Origin: an uncultured Clostridia bacterium
Lineage (GTDB): Bacteria; Bacillota; Clostridia; Oscillospirales; Ruminococcaceae
Direction of reading: 5' to 3'
Length of the DNA stretch: 64,000 nucleotides
Assembly (NCBI GenBank): GCA_947383835.1
Contig: CANDEV010000002.1
Coordinates: 1 to 64,000, forward strand
Shown here: positions 1 to 8,308 of the stretch, piece by piece
How positions within the stretch are numbered: position 1 is the first letter of the stretch
How the letters are laid out: the number at the start of each line of letters is the position of its first letter
Program-made: the position numbers and the translations under genes
Notes under the pieces: model-generated
Seen by the model: the letters and a program-made list of their open reading frames with translations, nothing else
The model's database searches: none
Told to the model about the DNA's origin: nothing

Positions 1-1
1 C

Positions 2-364
2 GAGACCACAAAAGAGGGCAAGGTTATTGCTGCAATGGCTGATATTTTGCAGGATATGGCGCTGTCCGTTGAGGATATGCAGGATCAGATAGACGAAATT
101 GTCGAGGTGGTAGACACTATCGACGAGGATCTTGGCATGGTAGAGCGCGATTTCTACGAGATAGATGATGATGACTGCTGCTGCGATGATGATGACTGCG
201 ACTGCTATGACGACGATGACGAGCTTTACGAGGTAGTATGTCCCAGCTGCGGCGATACGATATGCCTTAACGAGGGTATGCTGGAGGAGGGTTCAATGAC
301 CTGTCCCGGCTGCGGTGAGCTTCTCGAATTTGACTTTGAGGACGAGGACGAGATAGGGGAATAA
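2..364 (+). CDS. Acidic CD1247-like zinc-ribbon protein (5' end outside window)
   Basis: The reading frame is already open at base 2, before the first ATG at 35, so the gene enters from the left and only its C-terminal 120 residues are seen. The visible start (KEGKVIAAMADILQDMA) matches my memory of the CD1247 N-terminal domain found in many Clostridia. An Asp/Cys-rich stretch follows, then a zinc ribbon with two CxxC pairs (CPSC and CPGC) in an extremely acidic tail. Function is unknown. A metal-binding regulatory or scaffold role is only a guess. No terminator is obvious before the riboswitch that follows. Confidence 0.75.
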   Translation, partial: ETTKEGKVIAAMADILQDMALSVEDMQDQIDEIVEVVDTIDEDLGMVERDFYEIDDDDCCCDDDDCDCYDDDDELYEVVCPSCGDTICLNEGMLEEGSMTCPGCGELLEFDFEDEDEIGE

Positions 365-387
365 TTCCCGCTAAAATTAAATAAATG

Positions 388-546
388 CAATCTGTTTCAG
401 GGCGAGGTGCAATTCCTCACCGGCGGTAAAAAAATTGCCGATGCGATTTTGAGTCCGCGAGCAGGGCAAAGGCGTAAATCGCTCAGCCTTGTCGATTCGG
501 TGAAATTCCGAAACCGACGGTATAGTCCGGATGAAAGAAACAAACG
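388..546 (+). promoter_or_regulatory. FMN riboswitch (RFN element)
   Basis: The conserved RFN blocks occur in order: TTCAGGGCGAGGTGCAATTC near 396, CACCGGCGGTAAA near 418, GAGTCCGCGAGC near 450, GGTGAAATTCCGAAACCGAC near 499, and TAGTCCGGATGAAAGAA ending near 540. A Rho-independent terminator follows about 30 nt later and ribU begins about 210 nt downstream. It should sense FMN and turn off riboflavin uptake by transcription termination. Confidence 0.95.
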
Positions 547-575
547 CTGCGCCAAATTTTGGCATAATGCGAGGT

Positions 576-609
576 ACGCCTGTGAAAATAATTTTCACAG
601 GCGTTTTTT
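576..609 (+). terminator. FMN riboswitch expression-platform terminator
   Basis: A perfect stem (ACGCCTGTGAAAAT pairing with ATTTTCACAGGCGT) is followed by a run of T. It lies between the aptamer and ribU, as expected for the OFF-state terminator. Confidence 0.9.
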
Positions 610-616
610 CTGTAGC

Positions 617-700
617 AGACGGGGAACGCCCCGCGGCGAAAGTCACCCCCACTGTAAATTACCTAAGCTCTGAACATTGCAAGCCCCCTCAAAGGGGGCG
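617..700. repeat. Dispersed repeat family A, copy 1
   Basis: Two short hairpins (GGGGAACGCCCC and GCCCCCTCAAAGGGGGC) are separated by about 45 nt, with the signature GCGGCGAAAGTCACCCCC after the first. Related copies lie at 4552-4650, 9806-9901 and 19050-19140, all intergenic. It contains no protein-coding signal. Confidence 0.75.
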
Positions 701-758
701 GAGTAAATATGAATATTCTTAACCGAATATAATGTAATTCTTTAAAGGTGGTAATTTT

Positions 759-1451
759 ATGGAAAAATTTGTAACACTCGAAAGCAAAAACAAATCAAGA
801 ATTGACACGAAAAAAATGGTCGTACTTGCGGTAATGGCAGCGCTGGCGTATATGGTAATGGTGCTGATCAAAGTTCCCGTGGTTTTGTTTTTGAAGTACG
901 AGCCGAAGGACGTTATAATCACAATAAGCGGCTTCATGTTCGGACCTCTTGCGTCACTTGTCACCTCGGCGGTGGTGTCCCTTATCGAAATGGTAACGGT
1001 CAGCGACACCGGTCCGATCGGCGCGCTGATGAATTTTATCGGCACTTGCTCCTTTGCCTGCACTGCGTCGATTATTTACAAAAAACTCCATACAATTAAG
1101 GGCGCGTTTGCGGGACTTTGCATAGGCACCGTTTTCATGACGGTAATTATGCTTGCTTGGAATTATCTTATCACGCCTATATATATGGGAACTCCCCGAG
1201 AGGTGGTTGCGGGAATGCTGCTGCCCGCGTTTCTGCCGTTCAACCTGCTTAAAGGCGTGCTGAACAGCGCGTTGACAATGCTCGTCTACAAGCCCCTGTC
1301 CAACATTATGCGGAAAGCGCACATTTTGCCCGAAACACAGAGCAAACCGAGCGGCGAGGGTCGTATCAAAAAGTATGTCTTTGTGTATATAATTGCAGCA
1401 TTTGTCATTGTAACCTGCGCTGCGGTAATTATTATGTGGCAGCGCTCATAA
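759..1451 (+). CDS. ribU: ECF transporter riboflavin S component RibU
   Basis: Integral membrane substrate-binding subunit that pairs with the ECF A/A'/T module to import riboflavin. The 230-residue protein has about six hydrophobic segments starting near residue 20, and the EPKDVIITISGFMFGP region near 50 that I associate with RibU. It is slightly longer than the usual 190-210 residues because of a final membrane segment near 205-225. The RBS AAAGGTGG lies 9 nt before the ATG. The FMN riboswitch directly upstream supports the substrate. The ECF energising subunits are not in this window. Confidence 0.93.
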   Translation: MEKFVTLESKNKSRIDTKKMVVLAVMAALAYMVMVLIKVPVVLFLKYEPKDVIITISGFMFGPLASLVTSAVVSLIEMVTVSDTGPIGALMNFIGTCSFACTASIIYKKLHTIKGAFAGLCIGTVFMTVIMLAWNYLITPIYMGTPREVVAGMLLPAFLPFNLLKGVLNSALTMLVYKPLSNIMRKAHILPETQSKPSGEGRIKKYVFVYIIAAFVIVTCAAVIIMWQRS

Positions 1452-1461
1452 AGGAGTTATT

Positions 1462-2001
1462 ATGAAAAAAATTTTTGCACCCGTTTTCTTTGCGGCAATT
1501 GCCTGTGTGATCTGCGGTTGTTCGGACGTTTCCGTCCAAAGCAGATTTACCGAAAATTATGCCGAAATGTGGTTTGACAACTTTACGGAGGACTACAGGG
1601 AGCAGAACAGCCTTGAATTGGAGGAATTCCCAGGTGTTGTTTTCCGCAGCGATGGCTTGAATCTCACCGTCGAGGCGGACGGCGAGGAAGCTGTCCTATA
1701 CAGCGGTATGCCTCTGTGGAACGTTTTTCTGACCGACTTGACGGGGGACGGTCTCCCTGAGTTTTGCTCAACAATAAGCGTTGGTTCGGGATTAATCGAC
1801 GACAGAATAGTTGTCTGCGATTTTTCGGCGGGTACGGTCTATGAACTTTCCGACAGAGGTTACAACGACTATATTTTGACGTTGGAGGACGGCGTACTGA
1901 CGGTGCACAAAAAAAGGTATATTAGGATTTGGGAAAACGAAGAAAACGCTGAAGTTACAGGCAAGCTTGCCTTGTTTAACGGTGAACTTGTTATGGAGTA
2001 A
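1462..2001 (+). CDS. Exported lipoprotein, unknown function
   Basis: A 179-residue protein with a type II signal peptide: Lys-Lys start, hydrophobic core, then VICGC at residues 16-20, with Cys20 as the likely lipidated residue. The mature part contains LTDLTGDGLPEFC near 92-104, an FG-GAP/VCBS-like Asp-Gly loop, and looks all-beta. It begins 10 nt after ribU with its own RBS (AAAGGAG), so it is probably co-transcribed and under the FMN riboswitch. A link to riboflavin is not evident from its sequence. Confidence 0.7.
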   Translation: MKKIFAPVFFAAIACVICGCSDVSVQSRFTENYAEMWFDNFTEDYREQNSLELEEFPGVVFRSDGLNLTVEADGEEAVLYSGMPLWNVFLTDLTGDGLPEFCSTISVGSGLIDDRIVVCDFSAGTVYELSDRGYNDYILTLEDGVLTVHKKRYIRIWENEENAEVTGKLALFNGELVME

Positions 2002-2039
2002 TTTTTTACATTTTGTGCATAAATATGCAACAAAGCCTA

Positions 2040-2068
2040 TTGACAAACGCAGTGCAGCGTGGTATACT
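2040..2068 (+). promoter_or_regulatory. Consensus sigma-A promoter for the SAM-I leader and metK
   Basis: TTGACA at 2040-2045 and TATACT at 2063-2068 with a 17-bp spacer. Transcription would start about 12 nt before the SAM-I aptamer. Confidence 0.85.
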
Positions 2069-2087
2069 TAGATTACAATAAAATATG

Positions 2088-2190
2088 CCTTATCAAGAGC
2101 GGCTGAGGAACTGGTCCTGTGAAGCCCGGCAACCTAATCACATTGTGAGAAAGGTGCTAAATCCTGCGGAATATTCCGAGAGATGAGGAG
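2088..2190 (+). promoter_or_regulatory. SAM-I riboswitch (S box)
   Basis: S-box landmarks in order: CTTATCAAGAGCGGCTGAGG at the start, ACTGGTCC, TGAAGCCCGGCAACC, AAGGTGCTAAATCCTGC, and AGATGAGG closing P1 near 2181-2188. A terminator follows immediately and metK is the next gene, so SAM should repress its own synthesis. Confidence 0.96.
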
Positions 2191-2207
2191 CTTTTTTAAA
2201 AGATTCG

Positions 2208-2242
2208 CAGCGCTTGGAGTAAAGTCCGAAGCGCTGTTTTTT
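2208..2242 (+). terminator. SAM-I riboswitch terminator
   Basis: Stem CAGCGCTT/AAGCGCTG with a 13-nt loop and a run of T, between the aptamer and the metK ribosome-binding site. Confidence 0.9.
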
Positions 2243-2274
2243 GTGTTAAATTTTTATAAGGAATGGTGATATTT

Positions 2275-3447
2275 ATGTCAAAAATGCTTTTTACGTCCGA
2301 ATCGGTAACAGAGGGTCATCCCGATAAAATATGCGATCAGATATCGGACGCAATACTTGACGCGATCCTTGCAAAAGACCCTATGGGACGCGTTGCCTGC
2401 GAGACCGTTACCACTACGGGTATGGTCATGTGTATGGGCGAAATATCCACACAATGCTATGTGGATATACCTAAAATTGTCCGTCAGGTTGTTATCGATA
2501 TTGGCTATGACAGAGCTAAGTACGGCTTTGACGGTCATACTTGTTCTGTGCTCCAGTCTATAGACGAACAGTCCGCCGATATTGCAATGGGCGTTGACGA
2601 CGCTTTGGAGCACAAAGCTGGTGAGGACGACAGCTCCACAGGCGCGGGAGATCAGGGAATGATGTTCGGCTATGCCTGCAATGAAACTCCCGAGCTTATG
2701 CCGCTGCCTATTTCTCTTGCTCACAAGCTTGCTAAAAAGCTTACCGAGGTGAGAAAAACCGGTGTTCTGCCTTATCTTCGTCCCGACGGAAAAACTCAGG
2801 TAACAGTTGAATATGAGGACGGCAAACCTGTCAGAGTGGATACTATCGTCGTTTCCTCTCAGCACGCAGCAGAGGTCTCACTTGAAAAGATCCGCGAAGA
2901 TGTTATTGAAAAGGTGATCAAGCCAATTGTTCCCGCAGAAATGCTTGTTGATACAAAATATTTTGTAAACCCAACGGGACGTTTCGTTATCGGCGGACCG
3001 CAGGGCGACAGCGGTCTTACGGGACGTAAAATTATCGTAGATACATACGGCGGCTACGCCCGTCACGGCGGCGGAGCGTTCAGCGGAAAAGACCCCACAA
3101 AGGTTGACCGAAGCGCAGCATACGCTGCAAGATATGCAGCAAAGAATGTTGTGGCGGCAGGACTTGCTGATAAATGCGAGGTACAGCTTGCATACGCAAT
3201 AGGCGTTGCAAAGCCAGTTTCTATCATGGTTGACACCTTCGGCACAGGCAAGGTTTCCGATGACGCTATCGCCGCGGCTTTGGACAAGGTTTTCGACTTC
3301 CGTCCCGCGGAAATAATCAAAGCTCTGGAGCTTCGCAAGCCCCAGTACCGTCAGCTTGCGGCATACGGTCACATGGGACGTGAAGATCTGGGCGTTGCAT
3401 GGGAGCGCACAGACAAGGCGGAAGCGCTTAAAAATGCTGTAAAATAA
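2275..3447 (+). CDS. metK: S-adenosylmethionine synthetase
   Basis: Makes S-adenosylmethionine from methionine and ATP. The 390-residue protein has the family signature FTSESVTEGHPDKICDQISD at its N-terminus, GAGDQGMMFGYA (methionine/ATP site) near residue 117, and the GGGAFSGKDPTKVDRS loop near 260. An in-frame ATG at 2263 exists. I chose 2275 because it has GGTGAT four bases upstream and gives the usual MSK-type N-terminus. It is monocistronic: SAM-I riboswitch upstream, terminator downstream. Confidence 0.97.
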   Translation: MSKMLFTSESVTEGHPDKICDQISDAILDAILAKDPMGRVACETVTTTGMVMCMGEISTQCYVDIPKIVRQVVIDIGYDRAKYGFDGHTCSVLQSIDEQSADIAMGVDDALEHKAGEDDSSTGAGDQGMMFGYACNETPELMPLPISLAHKLAKKLTEVRKTGVLPYLRPDGKTQVTVEYEDGKPVRVDTIVVSSQHAAEVSLEKIREDVIEKVIKPIVPAEMLVDTKYFVNPTGRFVIGGPQGDSGLTGRKIIVDTYGGYARHGGGAFSGKDPTKVDRSAAYAARYAAKNVVAAGLADKCEVQLAYAIGVAKPVSIMVDTFGTGKVSDDAIAAALDKVFDFRPAEIIKALELRKPQYRQLAAYGHMGREDLGVAWERTDKAEALKNAVK

Positions 3448-3452
3448 TAACT

Positions 3453-3488
3453 AAAGAGGATAGGAGCAAACGTTCCTATCCTCTTTTT
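3453..3488. terminator. Bidirectional terminator between metK and the lipid kinase
   Basis: Perfect stem AGAGGATAGGA/TCCTATCCTCT with A-rich left and T-rich right flanks, between two convergent genes. Confidence 0.88.
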
Positions 3489-3502
3489 GCGATTGTGGAG
3501 AA

Positions 3503-4450
3503 TTATTGTGTTTCCGTCTCTTCCTCAGCGGTTTCCGCGGCAGAAGCACACATAAGCTCTTCCTTGTGAGCCGCAAATATCTCAATTGCCTTGCAGTTGT
3601 TTTTTACGGTAACATTGCGGCAGTTTCCGCCGAATTCACCGTCCAATGTCCATGGCAGGTCGTTGTCTGAATGAAACTCAACCGATGCAGCTTTAAAAGA
3701 GATAAAGTATTTTGCGTCAAGCTCCCGTTTCAGCAGAGCGTTAATAGTGAGCTGAAGCTCCGGCAAAGTTTTTGGCATTCTAATCATGAACACCTCAAAC
3801 ACACCGTCGTCAAGCTTGACCTCGGTACCGCCGAGACCCTTTATGCCGCCCACGGATGTGGAATTGGAAACCATTCCGAAAATAAAATCGTCCTCAATGG
3901 TCTCGCCGTCATGAGTAACGGAAACATGGTAGGATTTTGCAGTATTAAGCCTCTTCATGCCTTCCGCAATATAAGCAAGGCTCCCGAACATATTCTTCAT
4001 CTGCTGGGACGTTTCATAGCTTACATCGGTAAACGCGCCGAATCCTGCAATATACGTAAAATACTCATTGTTGAAAGAACCGATGTCAACTACTACCGAC
4101 TGTCCGCTGACAATAAGCTTTGCTGCTTCGGGCATATCCTTGGGAATACCGAGGCTTGAGGCAAAATCGTTCATAGTCCCCGAAGGAATGTAACCCAAAG
4201 GTTTTTTAATGCCCTTGGTCATCAGAGCCTTTATCGTCTCGTTAAGAGTACCGTCTCCTCCGCTGCACGCGATCACGTCAAAGTCCTCGCATCTTGACAG
4301 AATTTTTTCATAAGCGTCGTTTCTTGCCTGGGTGGGGTGTACCGTTACTTCATATCCGCTCTTGACAAATGTGTCCGTAATATCCATAAGGTGCTGATGT
4401 ATCTGACCTTTTCCGGAATGGGGATTAAAAACAAAAAGCAATTTTTTCAT
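3503..4450 (-). CDS. Diacylglycerol/lipid kinase family protein (YegS/DagK type)
   Basis: ATP-dependent lipid kinase, probably phosphorylating diacylglycerol or a related lipid on the inner membrane face. The 315-residue protein has the nucleotide-binding N-terminus FVFNPHSGKGQ, the catalytic loop CSGGDGTLNE near residue 63, and GYIPSGTMNDFA near 85. The C-terminal lobe is the usual beta-sandwich, ending in a Glu/Thr-rich tail. The RBS GAAAGGAG lies just before the ATG. It stands alone, convergent with metK. The exact substrate cannot be told from sequence. Confidence 0.88.
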   Translation of the reverse strand: MKKLLFVFNPHSGKGQIHQHLMDITDTFVKSGYEVTVHPTQARNDAYEKILSRCEDFDVIACSGGDGTLNETIKALMTKGIKKPLGYIPSGTMNDFASSLGIPKDMPEAAKLIVSGQSVVVDIGSFNNEYFTYIAGFGAFTDVSYETSQQMKNMFGSLAYIAEGMKRLNTAKSYHVSVTHDGETIEDDFIFGMVSNSTSVGGIKGLGGTEVKLDDGVFEVFMIRMPKTLPELQLTINALLKRELDAKYFISFKAASVEFHSDNDLPWTLDGEFGGNCRNVTVKNNCKAIEIFAAHKEELMCASAAETAEEETETQ

Positions 4451-4551
4451 AAAGAAGCTCCTTTCTCAAGAAATCAACTAACATAAATTATAGCAAATTT
4501 TTATTAATTTTTCAAGCGGAAAAAGAATTGTTTCACAAGATTTTCATTTGC

Positions 4552-4650
4552 AGGGCGGGAAACGCTCCGCAGCGTTCGGCGGGGAACGCCCCGCGGCGAG
4601 AGTCCTCCCGCGTATGATACGGTAGGGCGGAGGCTTGCTCCCGTCTTGCC
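4552..4650. repeat. Dispersed repeat family A, degenerate copy 2
   Basis: Contains the shared block GCGGGGAACGCCCCGCGGCG at 4579-4598 followed by AGAGTCCTCCCG. The second hairpin of the family is diverged (GGGCGGAGGCTTGCTCCCG). The rest of the 4451-4807 gap is AT-rich and probably holds the promoter of the cellulase, but I see no clear -35. Confidence 0.6.
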
Positions 4651-4807
4651 GTATAAATAATTTTCATAATCAAATGTAAAAGGCGTTGATTTATTGGCTT
4701 GCTATATTAAAGGTATTTTTTAAAAGAATTTTACAAAAAGCAATTGCAATTGTGCAAAAAATATGGTAAAATTACTGTAATAAAATTTTGCAAAGGAGTA
4801 AAAACCT

Positions 4808-6189
4808 ATGAAGCTGAAAAAAATAATATCGGTAATGCTTGCGTCATTGCTTATATTGACAATGCTGCCTATGAGCGCGGCAGCGGCGAAAAAGGGCATA
4901 AAGCTTGACAAAACCTCCGTTTCAATGGCGGTAAATGAAACCGTTACCCTTAAAAGAACGGTAACAGGATACAAAAAATACACCGTCCAGTGGAGCAGCT
5001 CCGACAAGACAGTAGCAACAGTCTCAAAGGGCAAGGTGACCGCCAAAAAGGAGGGCACAGCCACAATTACCGCTAAGATAAAGGGTACGGACTATAAGGC
5101 GACCTGTAAGGTGACGGTAAGCAAAAAATCCTCGGGAAAAACTGCGGGAACGTCCTCGGCAAAGAGTACATACAAAACTCCGCAGGATATAGTAGATCAA
5201 ATGACTGTAGGCTGGAATTTGGGAAACACCCTTGACAGTTGGAATTGTACATGGCTTACAAATAAGCTCGATGTGAAACTGCATGGGGAAATCCCAAAAC
5301 CACAAAGGCTATGATTGACGCAGTAAAAAAAGCGGGCTTCAATACGGTCAGAATACCCGTTTCATGGGTTGACCATATAGACAGCAGCGGCAAGATAGAC
5401 AAGGCATGGCTTGACCGTGTTCAGACGGTGGTTGATTACGCATACGACAATAATATGTACATTATCCTCAATTCACATCACGATAACAGTTGGCTATCGC
5501 TTGACGAAAAAACCGAGGCGGCAGTTACAAAAAAATATAAATACCTTTGGCAGCAGATAGCGGAGCGTTTCAAAGATTATGACGAGAAACTCCTGTTTGA
5601 GGGCAGAAACGAACCGCGAACCGAAGGCTCGGCAAATGAATGGAACGGCGGTACAAAAGCCGAAAGAGATGTCCTCAACCGTATGAATGAAGCCTTTGTC
5701 AGCACCGTAAGGGCAGGGGAAGGATATAATAAAACACGATTCCTTATGTTAGCTCCCTACGCAGCTTCATCTTCATATACGGCAATGGCTGCGCTGAAAA
5801 TTCCCGACGACGACAGGATTATCGTCTCGGTACACGCATACTCGCCTTATAATCTTGCTCTTAACGGCGATATGGCATATAAAACCTTTGACGAAAACGG
5901 AAAGCGTGAGATAGACGGTGTTTTTGAGAATATCAACAAAGTATTTTTAAGCAAGGGTATTCCGGTAATTATGGACGAATTTGGCGTAACCGATAAGGGC
6001 AACACCTCCGAAAGGATCAAGGCTGTAAAATATTATCTTTCTGTTGCTGAAAAATACGGCGTACCATGTGTTTGGTGGGATAACGGCGCAACCGGTACAG
6101 GTGCTGAAAAATTCGGACTTCTAAACAGAAATAAATTGGATTGGTATTCTTCGGAAATTGTCAAGGCTATTATGGACACAGTTAAATAG
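4808..6189 (+). pseudogene. Secreted GH5 endoglucanase with Big_2 domain, broken by a 1-nt frameshift
   Basis: The first frame (4808-5314) encodes a signal peptide (residues 1-27), a Big_2 Ig-like domain (about 30-104) and the start of a GH5 domain with GWNLGNTLDSWN. The reading frame is then lost near 5273-5276. Shifting frame there restores the expected ETAWGNPKTTKAM, which continues into 5311-6189 with the acid/base Glu of NEPR (codon 5611) and the nucleophile Glu of MDEFG (codon 5977). One missing G in GTG(G)AAACT explains it. Both catalytic residues and the C-terminus are intact. This is therefore either a very recent inactivation or a sequencing error; if it is an error, the gene is a working cellulase of about 460 residues. 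Confidence 0.88.
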
Positions 6190-6194
6190 CAAAT

Positions 6195-6230
6195 TAAAAA
6201 TTGCCAAATTAATTTTTGGCAATTTTTGTT
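6195..6230 (+). terminator. Terminator after the GH5 gene
   Basis: Stem AAAATTGCCAAA/TTTGGCAATTTT with a T-rich tail just after the stop codon. Confidence 0.75.
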
Positions 6231-6363
6231 TAAAAAAAATTTTTGAAAAACTTCCAACCTTTTTTTAATTCCCTGCACTATATATACAGAACGTTCTAAA
6301 TACAGATTTGCTCCTAAAAGCATAGGTAAAAAAACTGCACAAAAATCATATACGTAAATTTTT

Positions 6364-6405
6364 GCTTGATTTTTTACACGATTTTTAGTCGCAAATTAGC
6401 ATAAT
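6364..6405. repeat. Left arm of an imperfect inverted repeat flanking the sigma gene
   Basis: This 42-nt stretch matches the reverse complement of 8059-8100 at about 32 of 42 positions. The most conserved part is GTCGCAAATTAGCATAAT next to the start codon. It could be a sigma-recognised site, a hairpin arm or a relic terminal repeat. Confidence 0.45.
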
Positions 6406-6418
6406 GGAGTTGAAAACA

Positions 6419-8059
6419 ATGAACAAGCGTGACGCTGATAAAATTATAGGAGAGTACGTCCAAAAGCTGTACGGCTTCGCGCTGAACAAGACCGGGAACC
6501 CCGACGAGGCGGAGGAGCTGTCCGCAAGAATTGTCGCCCAGGTTTACGAGGTACTTGTGAAGCGTGAGAACATCGTCAACCTGAACGGATATATCTACAA
6601 AATTGCTCAAAATGTCTGGGCAAGATATATCGGCAGGAAAAGCAAGTCCCGCAATTTTGAGTACGCGGACTTTGACGGCACATACGGCACGAACGGCATT
6701 GAACGTATCCCCGACGAAAGGGACTTTGCGGAGGAATTTCAGCAAACAGAGCAGTACGGGATAATCCGCCGCGAAATAGCTTACCTTTCCAAAATTCAGC
6801 GCGAGATCGTTGTTCGTCACTATTACCGCCGTGAAAAGGTGAAGACTATCGCCGCGGATATGGGACTTCCCGATGGCACGGTAAAGTGGCATCTGTCATG
6901 CACACGAAAGGAGTTAATGATCGGTATGGATAAAATCAGAACAATAGGTGAACTCGGAATAAACCCGATACGTTTTTCAAGTATGGGACACAGCGGTCAC
7001 CCCGGCTCAAAGGGCGACACCGCCGACTTTCTGGCGAAAACCATTACCCAAAATATCGCTTACGCGGCATACCACAAGCCCCGTACGATAAACGAGATCG
7101 CCGAGGAGCTTGGTGTCAATCCTATCTTTGTTGAGGACGAGGTTGCAGTCCTCGAAGAATACGGCTATATGGATAAGCTTGAGAACGGCAAGTACCGCAC
7201 GAATATTCATATATTTATTCCCGGCGACGAGGCAAATAAAATTTACAGTGATATTAACAAAAAATACACCGAGCTTTTGGCGGAAAAATTTGTTATTCCC
7301 TATCTTGAAAGCATTAAGGAGATACCTGATTTCCTCACGCTTCCCGACAACGACATAAATCTGCTTAAATGGAGCATGATCCCGTTTCTTGCGGATAAGC
7401 TTGCCACGGCGGACATCAGCGACCAAAAATTTTCCGTAAAGCGCAAGGACGGCGGCGATTTTGTCGCAAATGCCGTTCTGGACGTGCCGTTAAAAAGCAG
7501 TGAGGGCGAGAATATTTACTGGGCTTGCGGCAGTATGTGGCGCAATTCGCCTGACGAGCCATTTTCATGGGACAGACCTTTCTCCGTATGGAAAAGCTGG
7601 CGGCTTGACGTTTACTGGGGCAGCCGCGAAGGCTGGCGCGAAAACCGCGAAGATGACTATGAAAAGCTTTTCTACTTCATGAAAGGCGAACTTGCGGAAA
7701 ACGAGGCTAATCTGTACGCCTATAAGCGTTTGCTTGACCGTGGCTATCTTGTTAAAACCGATAACGGCTACAAGGTAAATGTTATCCTGTCACAAAGCAT
7801 GAGCAAGTGGTTCGGACTTTTCCCCGAAGCGAGCGACGAGGTAAAGGCTCTCTCCAAAGAGTACGCCGAAAAGGCTGCCGAGGCGGACACCCTTAACCAG
7901 CCCGAGCATATGCATGAGCTTATCCACTATTACGCACAGAATTCCGCCTGCATGCTGCACACCCACATTATGGAGTACCTGCTTGACAAGGGTGTGCTTA
8001 AGCTTCCTACAGAGGAACAGCGCAAGGGTCTCTGCACGGTAATGTTCCTCGGCGAATAA
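6419..8059 (+). CDS. ECF-like sigma factor with a large C-terminal extension
   Basis: Residues 1-90 look like sigma-70 region 2 (YVQKLYGFALNKTGNPDEAEE; YIYKIAQNVWARYI). Residues about 105-160 look like region 4, with the helix-turn-helix VKTIAADMGLPDGTVKWHLS. About 380 further residues follow. They start with a winged-helix-like segment (KPRTINEIAEELGVNPIFVEDE, near 220) and end in a domain I do not recognise. Typical ECF sigmas stop near 170-200 residues. No anti-sigma gene is adjacent. The start at 6419 fits GGAG nine bases upstream better than the ATG at 6404, which overlaps that RBS. The extension may sense a ligand or act as a built-in anti-sigma. Confidence 0.75.
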   Translation: MNKRDADKIIGEYVQKLYGFALNKTGNPDEAEELSARIVAQVYEVLVKRENIVNLNGYIYKIAQNVWARYIGRKSKSRNFEYADFDGTYGTNGIERIPDERDFAEEFQQTEQYGIIRREIAYLSKIQREIVVRHYYRREKVKTIAADMGLPDGTVKWHLSCTRKELMIGMDKIRTIGELGINPIRFSSMGHSGHPGSKGDTADFLAKTITQNIAYAAYHKPRTINEIAEELGVNPIFVEDEVAVLEEYGYMDKLENGKYRTNIHIFIPGDEANKIYSDINKKYTELLAEKFVIPYLESIKEIPDFLTLPDNDINLLKWSMIPFLADKLATADISDQKFSVKRKDGGDFVANAVLDVPLKSSEGENIYWACGSMWRNSPDEPFSWDRPFSVWKSWRLDVYWGSREGWRENREDDYEKLFYFMKGELAENEANLYAYKRLLDRGYLVKTDNGYKVNVILSQSMSKWFGLFPEASDEVKALSKEYAEKAAEADTLNQPEHMHELIHYYAQNSACMLHTHIMEYLLDKGVLKLPTEEQRKGLCTVMFLGE

Positions 8060-8100
8060 TTATACTGATTTGCGACCTAATTGCGTACAAAAATTCAAGC
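8059..8100. repeat. Right arm of the inverted repeat flanking the sigma gene
   Basis: Reverse-complement partner of 6364-6405, overlapping the stop codon region. The rest of the 8060-8308 gap holds two hairpin terminators, described separately. Confidence 0.45.
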
Positions 8101-8182
8101 ATGGATCTTGCGCAGAAATTTTTGTCTGCACAATGGGAGCAAATTAGTATTAATAACCTCCTAACCGAAAATAACATTTGCT

Positions 8183-8222
8183 GAACTATCGGTACATAAA
8201 TTGTGCCGATAGTTCATTTTGT
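8183..8222 (+). terminator. Terminator after the sigma gene
   Basis: Stem GAACTATCGGTAC/GTGCCGATAGTTC followed by ATTTTGTG. Confidence 0.65.
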
Positions 8223-8246
8223 GTGCTGTTCATGTGTTATCCGATA

Positions 8247-8276
8247 AATAAAAAGACAGCTCCCGTGAGAGCTGTC
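8247..8276 (-). terminator. Terminator for the GH4-family gene
   Basis: Stem GACAGCTC/GAGCTGTC with a run of A on its left, which reads as a T-run on the minus strand, 33 nt past the stop. Confidence 0.8.
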
Positions 8277-8308
8277 GGAATTAATTTTTCATAATCCTAA
8301 AATAGGCG

